A stretch of 64,000 nucleotides of DNA from Thermus tengchongensis (GTDB taxonomy: Bacteria; Deinococcota; Deinococci; Deinococcales; Thermaceae), in NCBI RefSeq assembly GCF_021462405.1, contig NZ_JAKEDU010000001.1, positions 248,001 to 312,000 on the forward strand. Reading direction: 5' to 3'. Shown piece by piece: positions 19,266 to 27,850 of this stretch. Numbering within the stretch: position 1 is the first letter of the stretch; every line of letters begins with the position of its first letter. The notes under the pieces were generated by a model. That model searched no databases. It saw only the letters and a program-made list of their open reading frames with translations, and was not told where the DNA came from. The position numbers and the translations under genes are program-made.

Positions 19266-20469
19266 CGTCCACCTCGCCCAGGAGCCCCACCCAGGGGTTG
19301 CGGTAGGGGTGTTCCCGCAAGAAGGCGTTCACCGCCTCGAGGCCCGTACCCTCTATGGCCTCCTCGACCTCGGAAAGGGGCCGGATCCGCCCCAGCACGA
19401 AGAGGTCCCGCACCATGGAGGCGGCCCGGCTGCGGATGGACTCGTCCGCCATCACCAAGGCGGTCTTCAAGCCCACCTTGGCGCGGGAAAGCTCCTCCTC
19501 CGTAACGCCTTCCGCCAGGCGCTCCATCTCCGCCAGCATGACCCTTAGGGTTTCCCCGGCCCTCTCCTTGGTGGTGCCCCCGTAGGCCATGAGAAGGCCC
19601 TGGCCCTTAACCCCGGCAGGAAAGGCGCTCACCGCGTAGACCAGTCCCCGCTTCTCCCGCACCTCGGTGAAGAGGCGGCTACTCATGCCCCCGGAAAGGA
19701 CCTCGAGGGCCAGCCGGGCCGCATAGAAGCCAGGGTGGTCCGGGCCCACGTCGGGGTAGGCCAGGCCGATCTGCACCTGGGCGGTGGAGCGCCTGAGGAC
19801 AAAGCGCTGGGGCTCCGAAAGCCTGGGCTCCGGGTACCAGGCCTCCTCCCCCTCCCAGGCCATAAGGGGCTCCAGGGCCCTTAGAAGCCTATCCCAGGAA
19901 ACCCCTCCCGCCACCGCCAGGATGGCCCCCCTGGGGGTGTAGCGCCGCCCGTAGTCCTCCCGCACCGCCTGGGGTGTGGCCCTTTTTAAACCCTCCTCCT
20001 CCCCCAAGGGGTCCCGGCCGTGGGGGGAGAGGAAGACCCGTTTCCGGAGCTCGGAGAAAAGCTTCCTGGCAGGCTGGTCCTCCTGGGAAAGAAGGGCCTG
20101 CAGGGCCACGCTTCTTACCGCCTCAAACCCTTCCTCGGGAAGCCGGGGCCTCAGGAGAAGAAGGGCATAGAGCCGGAAAACCTCCTCCAGCACCTCCGGC
20201 AAAAAGGCGGCGGTAAAAAGGGTGTACTCCAGCCCCGCCCCGCTTTGCCGCCTGACCCCTAAGGCGTCTAGGGCCTGGGCCAGGCCCTGGGCGTCCAGCT
20301 CCCCCGCTCCCTTCCAGAGCCAGCCCTCTATGAGGGTACTGGCCCCCAAAAGCCCCTCAGGCTCGTTCACCGCCCCGGCGGGCACCAAAAGCTGGAAGGC
20401 CACCCCGGGGTAGTCCCGCTCCTCGAGGGCCAGCAAAAGCCCATTCGGCAGTCGCTCCACGCGGCTCAC
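19255..20469 (-). CDS. M16-family peptidase-like protein, non-catalytic subunit
   Basis: 404 aa. Same fold as the next gene, but the zinc motif position reads GASTLIEGWLW with no HxxEH, so it cannot bind zinc there. The C-terminal region has the substrate-holding R/Y segment (SRLFTEVREKRGLVYAVSAF). In known pairs such a subunit binds substrate for the catalytic partner. GTG start at 20469, divergent from recG with 15 bp between. Confidence 0.9.
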   Translation of the reverse strand: MSRVERLPNGLLLALEERDYPGVAFQLLVPAGAVNEPEGLLGASTLIEGWLWKGAGELDAQGLAQALDALGVRRQSGAGLEYTLFTAAFLPEVLEEVFRLYALLLLRPRLPEEGFEAVRSVALQALLSQEDQPARKLFSELRKRVFLSPHGRDPLGEEEGLKRATPQAVREDYGRRYTPRGAILAVAGGVSWDRLLRALEPLMAWEGEEAWYPEPRLSEPQRFVLRRSTAQVQIGLAYPDVGPDHPGFYAARLALEVLSGGMSSRLFTEVREKRGLVYAVSAFPAGVKGQGLLMAYGGTTKERAGETLRVMLAEMERLAEGVTEEELSRAKVGLKTALVMADESIRSRAASMVRDLFVLGRIRPLSEVEEAIEGTGLEAVNAFLREHPYRNPWVGLLGEVDDVL

Positions 20470-20484
20470 AGGCCTAAGGGTATC

Positions 20485-22812
20485 ATGGAGGGCGTGAGGG
20501 AAGGGGAACTTCGGGAAAGGCTCCTCAGGCCCATCCTGCGGGAGCTAAAGGATGGAGCCAGGGACCAGGTGGTGGTGGGAGGGCTGGAAAACCTCATCCA
20601 GAACCTGGCCAAACCCTTCCCCAGGCTCCAGACCCTCTTCCAGGGGTATGGGGAAAAGACCCCAGAGGAACGAAAGGAGATCCTGACGGAGGCCATCCGC
20701 TTCCTTAAAGACGGCCTGACGGCCCCTCCCTCCAGGGCACAGGCGGCCTCTATCCCTTCCCCATACCGCCGCCTTACCCCCCAGGACGCCGCCCACCTCC
20801 TGGTTCCCCCCCAGAGCCGGAAGAAGCTTACGGAGCTTTCCCTCCACACGGTGCGGGACCTCCTCCACTACTACCCCCGCCGCTATGAAGACCGCAGGAC
20901 CCTCCCCGGGGTGCGCTTCCTGGAGGACGGCCAGAAGGCCACCCTCTCCGTGAAGGTTTTGAGCAAGGAGCTGGTGAAAACCCCCAAGAAGGGGATGCAG
21001 CTGGTGCAGGTGCGGGCCCAGGACGCCTGGGGATTCCGCGTCACCCTGGTCTGGTTCAACCAGACCTGGGTCCTTTCCCAAATCCAGGAGGGGGAGACGC
21101 TCATCGTCACGGGAAGGGTACAGAGGCGAAACGGGGTGCAGCTTTACGTGGAGCATTTTGAGAACGAGGGCACCGAGTCCCTCTCCACGGGCCGGATCGT
21201 ACCCATCTATCCTGCCAAGGAGGGCATCGGACAAGCCTTTTTGCGCCGCACCGTCCACCGGGCCCTGGAAACGGCCCTCCCCCTCCCCGACCCCCTGGAG
21301 CCTTACCGGGAGGAACACCGCCTTCTTCCCTACTCCGAGGCCCTTCGCCAGATCCACTTCCCCGAGGACGAAGAGGCTTTGAAGCAGGCCCTCCTCCGCC
21401 TTAAGTTTGACGAGTACGTGCTTTTGGAGCTAAAAGCCCTCTTGGACGCCGGGGGGCTGGTCCTGGGCCGAAGCTTTAAGGTGGAGGAGACCTGGACGGA
21501 AACCTTCAAGAAAACCCTTCCCTTTCCCCTGACCCGGGCCCAGGAAAGGGTCATGGCAGAAATCGCCCAGGACATGCAAAGCCCCAGGCAGATGGCCCGC
21601 CTCCTCCAGGGGGACGTGGGCTCGGGGAAGACGGTGGTGGCGGCCTTCGCCCTCTACCTGGCGGCCATGAACGGAGCCCAGGGAGCCCTTATGGCCCCCA
21701 CGGAGATCCTGGCCAAGCAGCACCACCAGAACCTCACCCGCTACCTCTTCCCCCTAGGGGTGCGGGTGGAGCTCCTTCTGGGCTCCATGACCTCCAAGGA
21801 AAGGGAAGGGGCTATTGAGAGGCTTCTTTCCGGGGAGGCCCAGGTGGCGGTGGGCACCCACGCCCTCATCCAGGAGGGGGTGGGCTTTCGGGACCTGGGC
21901 CTGGCGGTGGTGGACGAGGAGCACCGCTTCGGGGTGCTTCAGCGGCGGGCCCTGCTGAAGCTGGCCAAGGTCCCCCCCGATGTGCTGGTGATGTCCGCCA
22001 CCCCCATCCCCCGCTCCCTGGCCCTGACCCTTTATGGGGACCTCGAGGTCAGCATCCTGGACGAGATGCCCCCAGGGCGCAAGCCCGTGAAGACCAAGGT
22101 CCTCCCCCACCGCCTCCGCCTCCAGGCCTACGCCTTCGCCCGGGAGGAGGTGAGAAAGGGGCACCAGGTCTTCGTGGTGGCCCCGGCCATCGAGGAGTCC
22201 GAGGAGCTGGACCTGAAGGCGGCCACCGCCCTCTACGAGGAGCTGAAAGGCCTCCTTCCCGAGGTGCGCATGGCCCTCCTCCACGGCAGGATGCCCGCAC
22301 GGGAGAAGGACAGCGTCATGGAGGCCTTCCGAAAGGGGGAGTTCGACCTCCTGGTGTCCACCACCGTGGTGGAGGTGGGGGTGGATATCCCAAGGGCCAG
22401 CCTCATCATCGTGGAAAACGCCGAGCGCTTCGGCCTGGCCCAACTCCACCAGCTTAGGGGACGGGTGGGGAGAGGAGGGCTGGAAGGCTACGCCATCCTC
22501 ATCGCCGGGGAAGCCAGCCAGAAGACCCTAAAGCGCCTTAAGGTCCTGGAGGAATCGGGGGACGGCTTCTACATCGCCGAGATGGACCTGAAGCTAAGGG
22601 GCCCCGGGGAACTCAGGGGCACCCGGCAGTCCGGCTACCCGGAATTGAAGCTCGGGGATCTCTCTCAGGACACCGAGATCATCGAGCGAGCCCGGGCCCT
22701 GGCCAAGCGCATCCTGGAGATGGACCCCGACCTTTCCCTGCCCCAGCACCAGGCCCTTAAGGAGGAACTTCGGGCCCAGGCCGAGCGCATCGGCTTCCGG
22801 GAGGTCATCTAG
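20485..22812 (+). CDS. recG: ATP-dependent DNA helicase RecG
   Basis: Remodels stalled replication forks and branch-migrates Holliday junctions. 775 aa, with an N-terminal extension of about 100 residues compared with the E. coli protein. An OB-fold wedge domain lies near residues 150-230. Helicase motifs: Walker A LLQGDVGSGKT near residue 372, DEEH box VVDEEHRFGV, motif III VMSATPIPRSLALTLYGD, motif VI QLHQLRGRVGRG. The C-terminal TRG-like region is present. Confidence 0.96.
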   Translation: MEGVREGELRERLLRPILRELKDGARDQVVVGGLENLIQNLAKPFPRLQTLFQGYGEKTPEERKEILTEAIRFLKDGLTAPPSRAQAASIPSPYRRLTPQDAAHLLVPPQSRKKLTELSLHTVRDLLHYYPRRYEDRRTLPGVRFLEDGQKATLSVKVLSKELVKTPKKGMQLVQVRAQDAWGFRVTLVWFNQTWVLSQIQEGETLIVTGRVQRRNGVQLYVEHFENEGTESLSTGRIVPIYPAKEGIGQAFLRRTVHRALETALPLPDPLEPYREEHRLLPYSEALRQIHFPEDEEALKQALLRLKFDEYVLLELKALLDAGGLVLGRSFKVEETWTETFKKTLPFPLTRAQERVMAEIAQDMQSPRQMARLLQGDVGSGKTVVAAFALYLAAMNGAQGALMAPTEILAKQHHQNLTRYLFPLGVRVELLLGSMTSKEREGAIERLLSGEAQVAVGTHALIQEGVGFRDLGLAVVDEEHRFGVLQRRALLKLAKVPPDVLVMSATPIPRSLALTLYGDLEVSILDEMPPGRKPVKTKVLPHRLRLQAYAFAREEVRKGHQVFVVAPAIEESEELDLKAATALYEELKGLLPEVRMALLHGRMPAREKDSVMEAFRKGEFDLLVSTTVVEVGVDIPRASLIIVENAERFGLAQLHQLRGRVGRGGLEGYAILIAGEASQKTLKRLKVLEESGDGFYIAEMDLKLRGPGELRGTRQSGYPELKLGDLSQDTEIIERARALAKRILEMDPDLSLPQHQALKEELRAQAERIGFREVI

Positions 22813-22854
22813 GGAATGGCGGGGCCTGGGCAAATCCTCGCCAAGAGGTGAGGG

Positions 22855-23601
22855 ATGAAGGCCCTGCCCCATCCCCATATCCCCGCCTTCGCCTCCGAGG
22901 GGGGAGTCCTTAGGGCCGAAAGCCTCCGAAGCTACCTTCTGGAGCTGCGGGAGGCCTACACCCCTTATGCCCCGGTACCCCCCGTGACCCTTTACGTCCT
23001 TTCTGAAAGGGACTGGCGGGCCCTCCTCCCCTACCCCTACGGCCTGGCCTTCCAGCGAAGCGAGGGGGGAAGGCTTTCCCTCTTCGCTCCCCTCACCTAC
23101 CCCGAAAGGCTCCTCCAACGCTTCCGCGAGGCCCTGCTTCCCCTGGGGCCCCCTCCCCTGGAAATCCCCGCCTTCTTGGACCTGAACCTGGGCCACGAGT
23201 ACGCCCACGCCCTCCAGGTAGCCTGGCGCCTCAGGACGGGGGTGAGGTGGCTGGACGAGTTCCTCGCCAACTACCTTTTCCTCCTGGGCCTGGCTAAGGC
23301 CAGGCCGGACCTGGCGGAGCCCCTCCTGGCCTTTAGCCGCTACCTAAGCCGCTTGGAACCGGAAAGGCGAAGCCTTTCCGCCTACGAGAGGAGGCGGGGG
23401 AACCTGCAAAGCGCCCTCTGGTTCCAGGCCCAGTTCACGCTGAAGTCCCAGGAAATCCTGGAAAGGAAAGGGGACGGCCTTCTCTTGGCCTTCCTTCAGG
23501 CCGCCCCCCTGGACCGGAAAAAGGGGCACAGGATCCTGCTGGAACTCTTCCCTGAGCTCAGGGCCTGGTTCGCCGCCTTCGGCCTCAAGGACGCACCCTA
23601 G
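22855..23601 (+). CDS. Putative zinc metallopeptidase with HExxH motif, family not recognised
   Basis: 248 aa, no signal peptide or membrane helix. HEYAH at residues 114-118 inside GHEYAHALQV, followed 17 residues later by DEFLANY (Asp134, Glu135), which could supply the third zinc ligand as in gluzincins. I do not recognise the rest. It lies 42 nt after recG with GAGGTGAGGG before its ATG, so it may be co-transcribed with it, and overlaps the convergent esterase gene by 17 nt. Peptidase activity is inferred only from the motif. Confidence 0.6.
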   Translation: MKALPHPHIPAFASEGGVLRAESLRSYLLELREAYTPYAPVPPVTLYVLSERDWRALLPYPYGLAFQRSEGGRLSLFAPLTYPERLLQRFREALLPLGPPPLEIPAFLDLNLGHEYAHALQVAWRLRTGVRWLDEFLANYLFLLGLAKARPDLAEPLLAFSRYLSRLEPERRSLSAYERRRGNLQSALWFQAQFTLKSQEILERKGDGLLLAFLQAAPLDRKKGHRILLELFPELRAWFAAFGLKDAP

Positions 23602-24574
23602 GGGCTGCCCTCCCCTCCGCCAGGGCCCTAAGCCACTCCAGGAAGGACACCTCCCCCACCTTCAAGGTGTAGAGCTCCGGCCGGGGCAGGATGCAGTGCT
23701 GGCCCCCTGGGGCCAGGTAGAAGGCGTAGTTTTCCGCCTGGGCCGGGGCTAGGACCGCCCTCATGGCCCCTTCGGCCCACTCCCGGGCGGTGGCCTCAGA
23801 GGGGGCCCGCTCCCCCTTCATGAGGCCGTAGAAGAAGATCTGGGTGCCGTCCAGGAGGGTGGTGTACTGGGCGATACGGGCCTTAGGGAAGGCTTTGGCC
23901 AGGACCAGGTAGATCTCGGCCACCTCTGGGTTTTGGGAAAGGCCAGGAAGCTCAGGCAGGCGCGGGTTCCAAACCCTGAAGCCAGGGAAGTCCGGGGTGC
24001 GCACCCCCACCCCGGCGTCCCCGCAGACGGCCACCTGGGCGTTTTTGTAGGTGGCGAGCACCTTGTCCGCCCAGAAGACCGCCCCGTAGGCCCCGGCGGA
24101 GCACCCGGTCACGAAGACCCGCTCGGGATTGGTGTGGTTGCGGAAGACGTACTCCAAGGCCGCCAGGGCGTTCCTGGCCCCCTGGTGGTGGACCTTGAAG
24201 CCCCCGTAGTCCACCGTGGCCCGGCCCACGTGGAGATCCCCCGTGCAGTAGGGCACAAAGACATGGGTCCAACCGTGGAAGGGGTTGGCCACGCTCAGGC
24301 GGTTGTAGATGCCCTGGGCCAAGAGGAGCTCTTGAACATCCACCCGCTTGCGGTAGGTCTGGCTTTGCGGGCCGCAGGTGGCGGCGTCCCAGCAGGCCCC
24401 ACCCCCCTGGAAGTCGATCACCACCTTCCTGGGGTCCCCCGGGCCCACGTAGAAGCGGTAGGGGGAGCCGTCGGCACACACGCCTCCTGGAACCTCCACC
24501 GCCTTCCAGAGGGCCTCGAGGCCCTGGGCCAGGGCCAAACCCAGAAGTAAAAGCAGGGCGAGCAACCGCCGCAT
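23585..24574 (-). CDS. Secreted pectin-acetylesterase/Notum-family hydrolase
   Basis: 329 aa. Signal peptide MRRLLALLLLLGLALAQG, so exported. Mature part has the family features: DFQGGGACWDAATCG with cysteines near residue 61, nucleophile Ser in TGCSAGAYGAVFWADKV near residue 160, C-terminal His in GGQHCIL. Some Thermus genomes label the homologue VtpJ-therm. Substrate is unknown; carbohydrate or lipid acyl esters are likely. It has its own canonical promoter (next entry) and a ribosome binding site GGAGGT 6 nt before ATG. Confidence 0.85.
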   Translation of the reverse strand: MRRLLALLLLLGLALAQGLEALWKAVEVPGGVCADGSPYRFYVGPGDPRKVVIDFQGGGACWDAATCGPQSQTYRKRVDVQELLLAQGIYNRLSVANPFHGWTHVFVPYCTGDLHVGRATVDYGGFKVHHQGARNALAALEYVFRNHTNPERVFVTGCSAGAYGAVFWADKVLATYKNAQVAVCGDAGVGVRTPDFPGFRVWNPRLPELPGLSQNPEVAEIYLVLAKAFPKARIAQYTTLLDGTQIFFYGLMKGERAPSEATAREWAEGAMRAVLAPAQAENYAFYLAPGGQHCILPRPELYTLKVGEVSFLEWLRALAEGRAAPRVRP

Positions 24575-24591
24575 TGTTCACCTCCGCCTGC

Positions 24592-24620
24592 AGTGTATAA
24601 GGGATCTTAAACCAGGTCAA
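24592..24620 (-). promoter_or_regulatory. Promoter of the esterase gene, -35 TTGACC / 17 bp / -10 TACACT
   Basis: Minus strand: TTGACC at 24620-24615, spacer 17, TACACT at 24597-24592, then a leader with a true ribosome binding site. It is one of the few complete sigma-70 promoters in the window. Confidence 0.8.
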
Positions 24621-24645
24621 GAAAGGGCAGCCCTCCCGGCTGCCC
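24619..24645 (-). terminator. Intrinsic terminator of the sbcDC transcript
   Basis: GGGCAGCC / GGCTGCCC, 8-bp stem with 5-nt loop (24645-24625), followed by TTTCTT on the minus strand. Lies after the CBS remnant and the repeat copy. Confidence 0.75.
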
Positions 24646-24663
24646 CAGGGGCGAAACCCCCTC

Positions 24664-24767
24664 TAAGTACCCCGTCGTGGCTTGCGCCACGACGGGGGCC
24701 CCAAAGAGACCATAGGCACGCCCCTTCAGCTTTAGCCGATGGGGCAACCTTTGCGTGTGGGTGCTTA
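24664..24767 (+). repeat. Full 104-bp MITE-like element, copy 2
   Basis: Begins TAAGTACCCCGTCGTGG and ends TTTGCGTGTGGGTGCTTA; TA at each edge. Internal hairpin CCCCGTCGTGGC / GCCACGACGGGG, then GGGCCCCAAAG and the conserved GCCGATGGGGCAACC. Exactly 104 bp, like the copy at 12508-12611. The right edge supplies the TAA stop of the CBS-domain remnant on the minus strand. Confidence 0.78.
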
Positions 24768-24926
24768 GAACACCGCCTTGCGTAGGATATCCGTCACGGA
24801 AACGATCCCGATCACCTCGCCCTGGATCACGGGAGCCCGACGGATGCCGGTGTTGGCGAAGAGCCGGGCCACATACTCCACACCCAGGTCGGGGTTTACC
24901 GTGATCACCGGCAGCTCTAAGCCCAC
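24765..24926 (-). pseudogene. Half of a CBS-domain protein (53 codons)
   Basis: Reads LPVITVNPDLGVEYVARLFA..GIRRAPVIQGEVIGIVSVTDIL and stops: the second half of a CBS domain unit, whereas CBS proteins normally carry two domains in about 140 residues. The frame opens with GTG at 24926, overlapping the sbcC stop by 10 nt, so a short peptide could still be made by coupling. The stop codon is formed by the edge of the 104-bp repeat. Most likely a remnant. Confidence 0.65.
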
Positions 24927-27850
24927 TCCACCCGGCTCCCCGAGGGATGCTTGCGCACCACGAGCTTGGCGGGAAGCCTTTCCGCCAAAGCCTCCACGTG
25001 GGTGACGATGCCCACCAACCGCCCCCGGGTGGGAAGGGCCTCCAGCACCCCCGCCACCACCTCCAGGGTCTCCGGGTCCAGGGTGCCGAAGCCCTCGTCC
25101 AAAAACAAAGCCCCAAGCCGCCCCCGGGAAAGCTCCTCGGAGAGGGCCAGGGCTAAGGAGAGGCTAGCCAGGAAGCTTTCCCCCCCGGAAAGGGTCTTAA
25201 CCGGGCGCACCGCCTCGGTCCAGAGGTCCAGGACCTGGTACTCGTCCTCCTTGGAGCGCAGGCGGTAGCGCCCGGCGGAAAGGGTAGCCATGAGCTCATC
25301 CGCCCGCTCCACCAGGTTCCTCTGCCTAAGGCCCAGGAGGTAGGCGGGGAAGTTATTCTGCTGGAGGTCAAAGGCCAGCTTCTCCCAGAGGTCCATCTCC
25401 CGCACCACCTCCGCCAGGCGGGCTTCCATCTCCCGGCGGCGCTTTATCCTTTCCCCCATCTCCTTAAGCCGCTCCTCCAAAACGGCCTTTTCTCCCATCC
25501 TGGCCTCGAGGCTCCCCTGCACCTCAGAAAGCCTTTCCTCTTCCCGGCGCAAGCGGGCCTCCACTTCCGCAAAAGGGGGAAGGGAACCAGGAAAGCGAGC
25601 CCTGGCCTCCCGTTCCACCTCCTCCAGGAGGGCTTCCACCTGGGCAAGCTCCTCCCGGTGGGCCCGGATCCTCTCCGCCAGGGCCTCCCGCTCCTTGGGG
25701 GGAAGGTAAAGAACCTTGGCCTCCTCCTCGGGCATCAGGTCCACCACCCGGCCCTTGGCCTCCTCCAAGGCCTTTCGCTGCTCCTCCTCCTGGGCCAAAA
25801 GCCCCGCCAGGATCCGGGAGGCCTCCTCCCAGGCCCGGGCGAGATCGCGGTCCTGCTTTTCCTTTTTCTCCAGCTCCTCCACCCTCCGGGAAAGGGCCGC
25901 GATGTGCTCCGGCACCGGCCTGCCTCCCGTCCTCTCCCAAAGCAGGCGGTAAAGCCCGGCCGCCAGGGCCTCCTTCTCCCGGCGCAGGGAGGCCAGGGCT
26001 TCCCGGGTCTTTTCCCAGGCGATTTCCGCCTCCTCCTCCAGGCGGGAAAACCCCTGGTGCAAACGCTCCTTCTCCTGGGAAAGCCGCTTCACCTCCTCCT
26101 CGAGGGCCCTGGCCTCTCCCTGTTTCTCCCGGTACTTTTCCCTAAGCTCCTGAAGCCTCGCCTGCGCCTCCTGCAGCTTCCCCTCCAGCTCCTTGGGATC
26201 CCCAGGGATGGGCTCCACACCCAGGGTCTCCAGGGCCTCACGTTTGGCCCTTTCCTCCTCCGCCACGGCCCCAAGCCGGGTCAGGACCTCCCGCAAGGCC
26301 TTCTCCGCCTCCTCCCGCCTTTCCCTAAGGGCGATAGCCCCGTGTCCCTCCAACGCCAGGGGGAGGCCGTGGACCACGCTGCCGCAAAGGGGGCAGGGCT
26401 CCCCCGGGCGCAAAAGGTCGCGATAGGCCAGGAGCCCAAGCCGCCGCTCCTCCCGGGCCAGGTGGGCGAGTTCCGACTCTAGGCGCTCCTTTTCCGCCTG
26501 CAAAAGCCCCCGTTGCCTCCCGATCTCCTCCAGCTCCTGCTGAAGCCGGTGGGCTTCCGCACCCTTAAGCGCCCTCTCCAGGGCCTCCACCTGGGCTCGG
26601 GCCCGCCCTCCCTCCTCCACCAAGGCCGCCAGGGCCTCCCTAACCCGCTTCAGGGCTTCTTCCTTTTCCCTTAACCGCCCCTGCACCTCCACCGTACGGG
26701 ATAGCTCTCGCTCCTTCTCCGCCAAATAGGCCTCCTCCTGGAGGAGGGATTCCAAGGCCTCCGCGTAGGCCTCGGGAGCCAGGCCCAGCCTGGGAGCCAG
26801 GTGCTCCTTCACTCCCACCCGCCGCCAAAGGGCCTCGAGGGCCCTTAGCCCCTCCGCCTGCAGAAGGGCCCTCTGCGCTTCCTTCAGGGCCTCGGGGTCA
26901 AAGGCCAGGGCCCGGCGGTCCCCTTCCAGCTGGACAAGCCGGGCGCGCACCCTTTGGAGCTCCCTCTCCGTGGCCGCCAGGGCTTCCTCCTTCCTTCTCA
27001 AGTCCTGCCACAGAGGCAGGGCAACCTCCGCCTCCAAGGCCTTCTTGAGCCTTTCCTCCACCTCCGCCATGCGGGAAGCCTCGGCCTCCAGGCGGCCCAG
27101 ACGGCCTTCCAGCTCTCCCTTGCGAAGGAGAAGCGCCTGAAGGCCCTTGAGCTCCGCAATCCCCTCCTCCAGGCGCTTTTTCTCTCCCTGAAGGCGGGCG
27201 ATCTCCCGGGTCAGGCCCGCCAGGGCCCTTTCCAACTCCTCCTTGGCCTCGAGGGTCACCCCGAGAAGCCCCGCAAGTTCCCCCTCCAGCCGGCCCTTCT
27301 CCTCCAGGAGGGCCGCCCTGCGGGAAGCCGCCTTTTCCCGGGCCCTTTCCAGCCGGGTAAGCTCAAAGAGGTCCAGGAGAATCCTGCGCCTCTCCTTGGC
27401 CTCTCCCTTAAGGAAGCGGTCAAACTCCCCCTGGGGAAGGAGGAGGGCCCGGGTGAAGGCCTCGTAGGTGAGGCCCAAAAGCTCCTCCAAGGCCCGGTTC
27501 AAGGCGTCCAGGGTCTCCAAGGGTAGAAGCCGCTCTCCCACCGGGCTTAGCTCAAAAAGCCGCCCCTCGCTCCGCTTCCCCCGCACCCGCTCCACCCTGT
27601 AGACCCTTCCCCCCACCTGGAAGGTGAGGCGCACCCGGGCCTCGCTGGCCCCCGGGTGGACCAGGCTGGCCACATTCCGCCCCACCCGGGGCACCACCCC
27701 ATAGAGGGCAAAGGCCATGGCGTCCAGGAGGGTGCTCTTCCCACTGCCCGTGGGCCCGGTGATGGCGAAAAGCTCCACATCGGAGAAGTCCACCCCCTGC
27801 CGCTCCCGGTAGGGGCCAAACCCCTCAAGCTCCAGGCGCAAGGGCCTCAA
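24917..27850 (-). CDS. sbcC: Exonuclease SbcC, ATPase subunit (Rad50-like)
   Basis: 977 aa SMC-like ATPase that works with SbcD to open hairpins and process DNA ends. Walker A FAITGPTGSGKSTLLDAMAF at the N-terminus; long coiled coils; zinc hook CPLCG near residue 487; second coiled coil; C-terminal ABC signature LSGGESFLASLSLALALS and Walker B GALFLDEGFGTLD. TTG start at 27850 overlaps sbcD by 26 nt. Confidence 0.96.
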   Translation of the reverse strand: MRPLRLELEGFGPYRERQGVDFSDVELFAITGPTGSGKSTLLDAMAFALYGVVPRVGRNVASLVHPGASEARVRLTFQVGGRVYRVERVRGKRSEGRLFELSPVGERLLPLETLDALNRALEELLGLTYEAFTRALLLPQGEFDRFLKGEAKERRRILLDLFELTRLERAREKAASRRAALLEEKGRLEGELAGLLGVTLEAKEELERALAGLTREIARLQGEKKRLEEGIAELKGLQALLLRKGELEGRLGRLEAEASRMAEVEERLKKALEAEVALPLWQDLRRKEEALAATERELQRVRARLVQLEGDRRALAFDPEALKEAQRALLQAEGLRALEALWRRVGVKEHLAPRLGLAPEAYAEALESLLQEEAYLAEKERELSRTVEVQGRLREKEEALKRVREALAALVEEGGRARAQVEALERALKGAEAHRLQQELEEIGRQRGLLQAEKERLESELAHLAREERRLGLLAYRDLLRPGEPCPLCGSVVHGLPLALEGHGAIALRERREEAEKALREVLTRLGAVAEEERAKREALETLGVEPIPGDPKELEGKLQEAQARLQELREKYREKQGEARALEEEVKRLSQEKERLHQGFSRLEEEAEIAWEKTREALASLRREKEALAAGLYRLLWERTGGRPVPEHIAALSRRVEELEKKEKQDRDLARAWEEASRILAGLLAQEEEQRKALEEAKGRVVDLMPEEEAKVLYLPPKEREALAERIRAHREELAQVEALLEEVEREARARFPGSLPPFAEVEARLRREEERLSEVQGSLEARMGEKAVLEERLKEMGERIKRRREMEARLAEVVREMDLWEKLAFDLQQNNFPAYLLGLRQRNLVERADELMATLSAGRYRLRSKEDEYQVLDLWTEAVRPVKTLSGGESFLASLSLALALSEELSRGRLGALFLDEGFGTLDPETLEVVAGVLEALPTRGRLVGIVTHVEALAERLPAKLVVRKHPSGSRVEWA

